Shown here one piece after another: positions 7,230 to 10,106 of a stretch of 10,106 nt of DNA. The translations under genes and the position numbers were made by a program. This DNA is from an uncultured Opitutales bacterium (lineage in GTDB: Bacteria; Verrucomicrobiota; Verrucomicrobiia; Opitutales; Intestinicryptomonadaceae), in NCBI GenBank assembly GCA_900548185.1, contig URJJ01000061.1, positions 1 to 10,106 of the forward strand. The letters run 5' to 3'. Every line of letters starts with the position of its first letter. Position 1 is the stretch's first letter. The notes beneath the pieces were generated by a model. It had not been told where the DNA came from, did no database searches, and saw nothing but the letters and a program-made list of their open reading frames with translations.

Positions 7230-9701
7230 TCAGCGCGCGCCTTCCGCCTCTGAGTTCGCCCGGCCAGCAGCCCGGCACCCTTCGGCAGCCTTTGAGATGC
7301 GCATGGAATGGACCCTGGCAAATTCCCCCCCCTTGAGCTGCGAAGCCACGGCGCCGAATGCCGCAAAGCGCGTTCCCGGCGGGGCCTTTTCCACAATAGT
7401 TATTTTTGCGCGCCTCGGCTTTCCAAACGGGGGAAGGGACACAGTCCGCCTTGAGATGACCTTTCCGGAGGCGTCTGCAAACGCCAGCGATATGTAGGCT
7501 GCGGAGGATGGGGCCACCATAAATTCCGCGTCCATTTCAGCCCCCAGCACATCGCCGGGAGACGCCCGGACGGCCCTTGAAAATTCCGCGCCCCCGACAT
7601 TTTTTATTGCAGCGCAAGCCTTCCCATCTCCGTCTGCGAGGACTCCGAACACGCAGCCCCTGTCCGGGGAGAGGCGCGACGAGAATCCGGCTGGAAATCG
7701 CCCCGCGTCGGGGAGGGCTTCCGAAAAATCCGTGAAAAACAGGGTTCGGGAGCCTTTTAAAAATTTTTCAAGAATTGAAAGCCTCTCCGCCCCGACCGCC
7801 TCCGCAAGGCGCGCCCGCCCGGACTCTGAAAGGCGGGGGAGGGCGGAAAGCGCCGCCGAGTCTTCCGCAGGGTGGAATGACTTTTTCCACGGAAAATTGG
7901 GGACGGGATAGGCCGAAAACGCCTCCCTAACCTTCCGCATCGTTGAATATTCCGCCTCGCGCCGCCGGGCTTCGGATATGAGCCTTGCGGCCTCACCGGG
8001 GTCGCGGCTTTCGGGCGCGGAAAATACCGCCTTTTGCGCAAAATAATGGCGCGAAAGGGCCTTTGAAACTTCAAATTCAAGCCTCAGCTCAAACACGCGC
8101 CGGGCTGTTTCAGGGTGCGACGCGGCGCGCTCGGCGGCCGCGAGGGCGCATTCCATTTCCGCTGTCACGGCTTCGGGAAAGAGCTCCGCAACGGTGTCGC
8201 GGCGGTAGAACCCGAGCCACCTCGGCTCTTCGCCCCGCGCGGCCCAGGCGGATTTCGCGGCCCTGAAAAAGTCCCGGACGGGCTCCGCGCTCTCCTTGTA
8301 ATAGTACGAATAAAACTCGCCCTCAAGCTCCCCGAAACCGCGTTCATCCCCCCCTAGAAGGCGCATCAGAACCCAGATTTTTCCCGCGTCGTAGCCCCAC
8401 CTCGGCAGAGCCTCTGCAAAGTATGCCGCAGCGCCGTTTTCAGCCCCGGTTTTTACGGCCTCGAACTCGTACTCCCCTATCGGGCGGGGCACGTCGTAGG
8501 GGGCCCCGTAGATGTAGGAGTAGATGCCCCACATTTTTGCGCCGCTTTCGCCCCATGCGCGCGCGAGTTCGGCGTCTTCTGCCCTGAATGCGCCGTCGAA
8601 AAAGTTCATGCGGTCGGAAGTGAGGAAGGGCAGCAGGCCGGGGGCGACCTTTCCGCTCGGAGGCAGCTCCGTTGAGCGGTATGCGAGGGCTGATAGGAAT
8701 TTGTCCGGATGCCGGGCGGAGGCGAGGCGGGCGGTTTCTGATGCGAATGCGAAATATGCGTCGGAGTACGACGGGTATCCCCTGAAGAAGTCGCGCGGAG
8801 GCGGATTCTGCGGGGTGCGGGCGTCGAAATTTGAGCTGTCGTTTATGGAAATGGAAAAGAGAGGCGCGCCGGGGTTTTTGGCGAAGAATTCCGACGCCCT
8901 CCCCGCCGCAAATTCCGCAGCGCCGGGCGCCGAAAAATTCGGCTGCGCGCGCTTCGCGTCGGCGCCGTCCGCTGCGGGGCGGAATTCGGGGTGTATTTTG
9001 AAGGCGTCCGCGTCGAAGACGCCGGAGAGGTTGTGGCTGAAGCCGCCGAGGGCGCGGGTTTCCCCGTTTAGCAGGAGCAGCCGCTCTTCTTCGGGCGTGC
9101 GGCCGCCCAGATAGATGTGGGAGGAGACCATCAGGGGCTTTGAGGTTTTTCGCCCTGCGGGAATCGCTATTTCCGTCCCGCTGGGGCGTTCGGCCCCGAG
9201 TTCGCCCGGCGCGAAAAACCTGAAGCCCGCCATGCCGAGGAAGGCTGCGGCGGCCGCCTGGGGGCTTGCGCTGTAAAATATTCTGGCCTCTGTCCTGCCT
9301 ATGGACATCTCTATTTCCGCGCTCTTGCGGGGCGGGGCGGGGGAGGCCGGGGAAAGCTTTTCGGCGCCCGGATTTTTCAGTATGAATATTCTTTTTGAAC
9401 CCCTGAACGCATCCGGAGACGGGGTTATCCTGACGCGGCCGGAGCGCGCGCTTTTTGCGATGTTTTCCGCTATCATGCGGGCCGCCTCGATTTCGGCTTT
9501 TGAGGGATTTTTGGGAACAACCACGGCGAGGTCCGCCCTGCCGTTTTCTGCCGGCATGAAGCGCGGCTGCGCGGGCCGCCTTGGGGATGGAAGCGGCCCC
9601 CCGGACAGCGCGGCGCAGAGGAGGGCTGTTGCGGCGGCAGCCGAAAGCGGCGCGAAGAGGGCGGTTGTCCCGGTGCGTTTCATCGCATTTGACGCTTTCA
9701 A
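7230..9701 (-). CDS. Secreted DUF4838 domain protein
   Basis: A large exported protein of unproven function, in a family common in Lentisphaerae, Verrucomicrobia, Planctomycetes and Bacteroidetes and often placed near carbohydrate-degradation genes. From the TTG at 9701 it is 823 residues. The ATG at 9683 (817 residues) directly precedes a KR plus hydrophobic signal peptide (about 8-34) and may be the true start; neither has a good ribosome site. Residues about 55-180 resemble the alpha/beta N-terminal domain of alpha-glucuronidase-like hydrolases, ending in the typical GFRFFAPGELG. The DUF4838 core (about 195-480) shows GGFSHNL (219-225), SISIND (283-288), a PDKFLSALAYRSTELP stretch, WGIYSYIYGAPYDVPRP (391-407) and YFAEALPRWGYDAGKIWV (427-444). 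A helical stretch follows (about 500-650), then a probable beta-sandwich, CBM-like C-terminus (about 653-804). The Cys pairs usually found just after the ND motif are absent. A carbohydrate-binding or hydrolytic role is an inference. It lies downstream of the antiporter terminator, so it should have its own promoter, which I could not place. Confidence 0.85.
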   Translation of the reverse strand: MKASNAMKRTGTTALFAPLSAAAATALLCAALSGGPLPSPRRPAQPRFMPAENGRADLAVVVPKNPSKAEIEAARMIAENIAKSARSGRVRITPSPDAFRGSKRIFILKNPGAEKLSPASPAPPRKSAEIEMSIGRTEARIFYSASPQAAAAAFLGMAGFRFFAPGELGAERPSGTEIAIPAGRKTSKPLMVSSHIYLGGRTPEEERLLLLNGETRALGGFSHNLSGVFDADAFKIHPEFRPAADGADAKRAQPNFSAPGAAEFAAGRASEFFAKNPGAPLFSISINDSSNFDARTPQNPPPRDFFRGYPSYSDAYFAFASETARLASARHPDKFLSALAYRSTELPPSGKVAPGLLPFLTSDRMNFFDGAFRAEDAELARAWGESGAKMWGIYSYIYGAPYDVPRPIGEYEFEAVKTGAENGAAAYFAEALPRWGYDAGKIWVLMRLLGGDERGFGELEGEFYSYYYKESAEPVRDFFRAAKSAWAARGEEPRWLGFYRRDTVAELFPEAVTAEMECALAAAERAASHPETARRVFELRLEFEVSKALSRHYFAQKAVFSAPESRDPGEAARLISEARRREAEYSTMRKVREAFSAYPVPNFPWKKSFHPAEDSAALSALPRLSESGRARLAEAVGAERLSILEKFLKGSRTLFFTDFSEALPDAGRFPAGFSSRLSPDRGCVFGVLADGDGKACAAIKNVGGAEFSRAVRASPGDVLGAEMDAEFMVAPSSAAYISLAFADASGKVISRRTVSLPPFGKPRRAKITIVEKAPPGTRFAAFGAVASQLKGGEFARVHSMRISKAAEGCRAAGRANSEAEGAR

Positions 9702-9733
9702 AATAAGCGGGGCCCTTCAAGCGTATTTGTCAG

Positions 9734-9758
9734 AAAAAAGCTCCCCCGAAGGGGAGCT
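9734..9758 (-). terminator. Intrinsic terminator of the antiporter gene
   Basis: Read on the minus strand, AGCTCCCC and GGGGAGCT form a perfect 8-bp stem with a stable TTCG loop, followed by six T residues (one shared with the stem base). It lies about 50 bases past the antiporter stop and separates that gene from the DUF4838 gene. Confidence 0.93.
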
Positions 9759-9808
9759 CTCGTACAACGAATAGGCTTATGAATCGTTTTATGCCGGCTG
9801 TCCGGGCG

Positions 9809-10106
9809 TCAGACGGCGCCCTCGAGCCAGCGGAAAAATCCGGCTTCATACGCGGCGTGCGCCACTGCAAAGAGCGCGATGACGACGACCACGGTGGCCG
9901 CAATCCCCTCGTTTTCGGAAAACGGCCTTTCGCCCGGGGCCTTCTGCCTGCGCGCCCAGATGAATACCGGTATGCCCAGGGCCAGGAATATGAATTCCAT
10001 AAGCAGGTAGTTAACGCCGGCGGCGTATATCAGCCACAGCGCGTAGAACGTGCCTACAAAGCCCGAGACTATCCCCAGCCGCGCCGATATGCCAGTGCCC
10101 TTGAAG
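9809..10106 (-). CDS. Basic amino acid/polyamine antiporter, C-terminal part (cut by window edge)
   Basis: The frame stays open to the window end, giving the last 98 residues of a larger membrane protein; the in-frame ATG at 10000 is internal. Two hydrophobic segments are seen: one running through LGIVSGFVGTFYALWLIYAAG into NYLLMEFIFLALGIPVFI, and a final helix near GIAATVVVVIALFAVAHAAY. The pattern YALWLIYAAG-x-NYLL ... ALGIPVFIWARR, then a short polar loop and a last helix, matches the C-terminus of APC-superfamily arginine/ornithine (ArcD-like) and other basic amino acid antiporters, which exchange amino acids across the inner membrane. Substrate cannot be set from this fragment. A strong terminator follows. 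Confidence 0.65.
   Translation of the reverse strand, partial: FKGTGISARLGIVSGFVGTFYALWLIYAAGVNYLLMEFIFLALGIPVFIWARRQKAPGERPFSENEGIAATVVVVIALFAVAHAAYEAGFFRWLEGAV

Noticed and set aside
9700..9715. A 16-base identity with 2197-2212 (AAAATAAGCGGGGCCC)
   Set aside because: One copy is inside the kinase coding end and the other before the DUF4838 start, with no shared context; chance is plausible in 10 kb of biased sequence.
8440..9720. A 426-codon alternative minus-strand frame overlapping the DUF4838 gene
   Set aside because: Its translation is Arg/Pro-rich without motifs, whereas the other frame has a signal peptide and family motifs throughout.

Overview
This GC-rich window is a piece of bacterial chromosome with no sign of phage, plasmid or insertion-sequence genes. 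The gene content points to the Planctomycetes-Verrucomicrobia-Chlamydiae group, most likely Verrucomicrobia or Lentisphaerae. The reasons are a large secreted DUF4838 protein, a pyruvate phosphate dikinase carrying a lysine/alanine-rich histone-H1-like tail, weak Shine-Dalgarno signals, and long GC-rich intergenic gaps. This placement is an inference from gene style, not from a marker gene.

Layout: 1-358 is a tandem repeat with an exact 160-bp period (two full copies and a 38-base partial third copy), rich in small hairpins. A PhoR-type membrane sensor histidine kinase follows at 445-2235 (+). A 723-bp stretch without a convincing gene (2236-2958) holds inverted repeats and a possible promoter. 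Pyruvate phosphate dikinase lies at 2959-5751 (+) and ends in a strong intrinsic terminator. A second gene-poor stretch (5752-6304) precedes murB at 6305-7207 (+). Convergent to murB, with only 22 bp between the stops, is a secreted 817- or 823-residue DUF4838 protein at 7230-9701 (-). Upstream of it on the same strand lies the 3' end of a basic amino acid/polyamine antiporter (9809 to the window edge), followed by a clean terminator.

The genes do not form one pathway. They look like independent housekeeping or sensing units: phosphate-type signalling, PEP/pyruvate interconversion, peptidoglycan precursor synthesis, a probable envelope or extracellular polysaccharide-related protein, and amino acid exchange. 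Each is separated by its own terminator or by a long gap. I see no convincing new multi-gene system. The features most worth a second look are the 160-bp repeat array, the H1-like tail on the dikinase, and the structured intergenic stretch at about 2479-2760.
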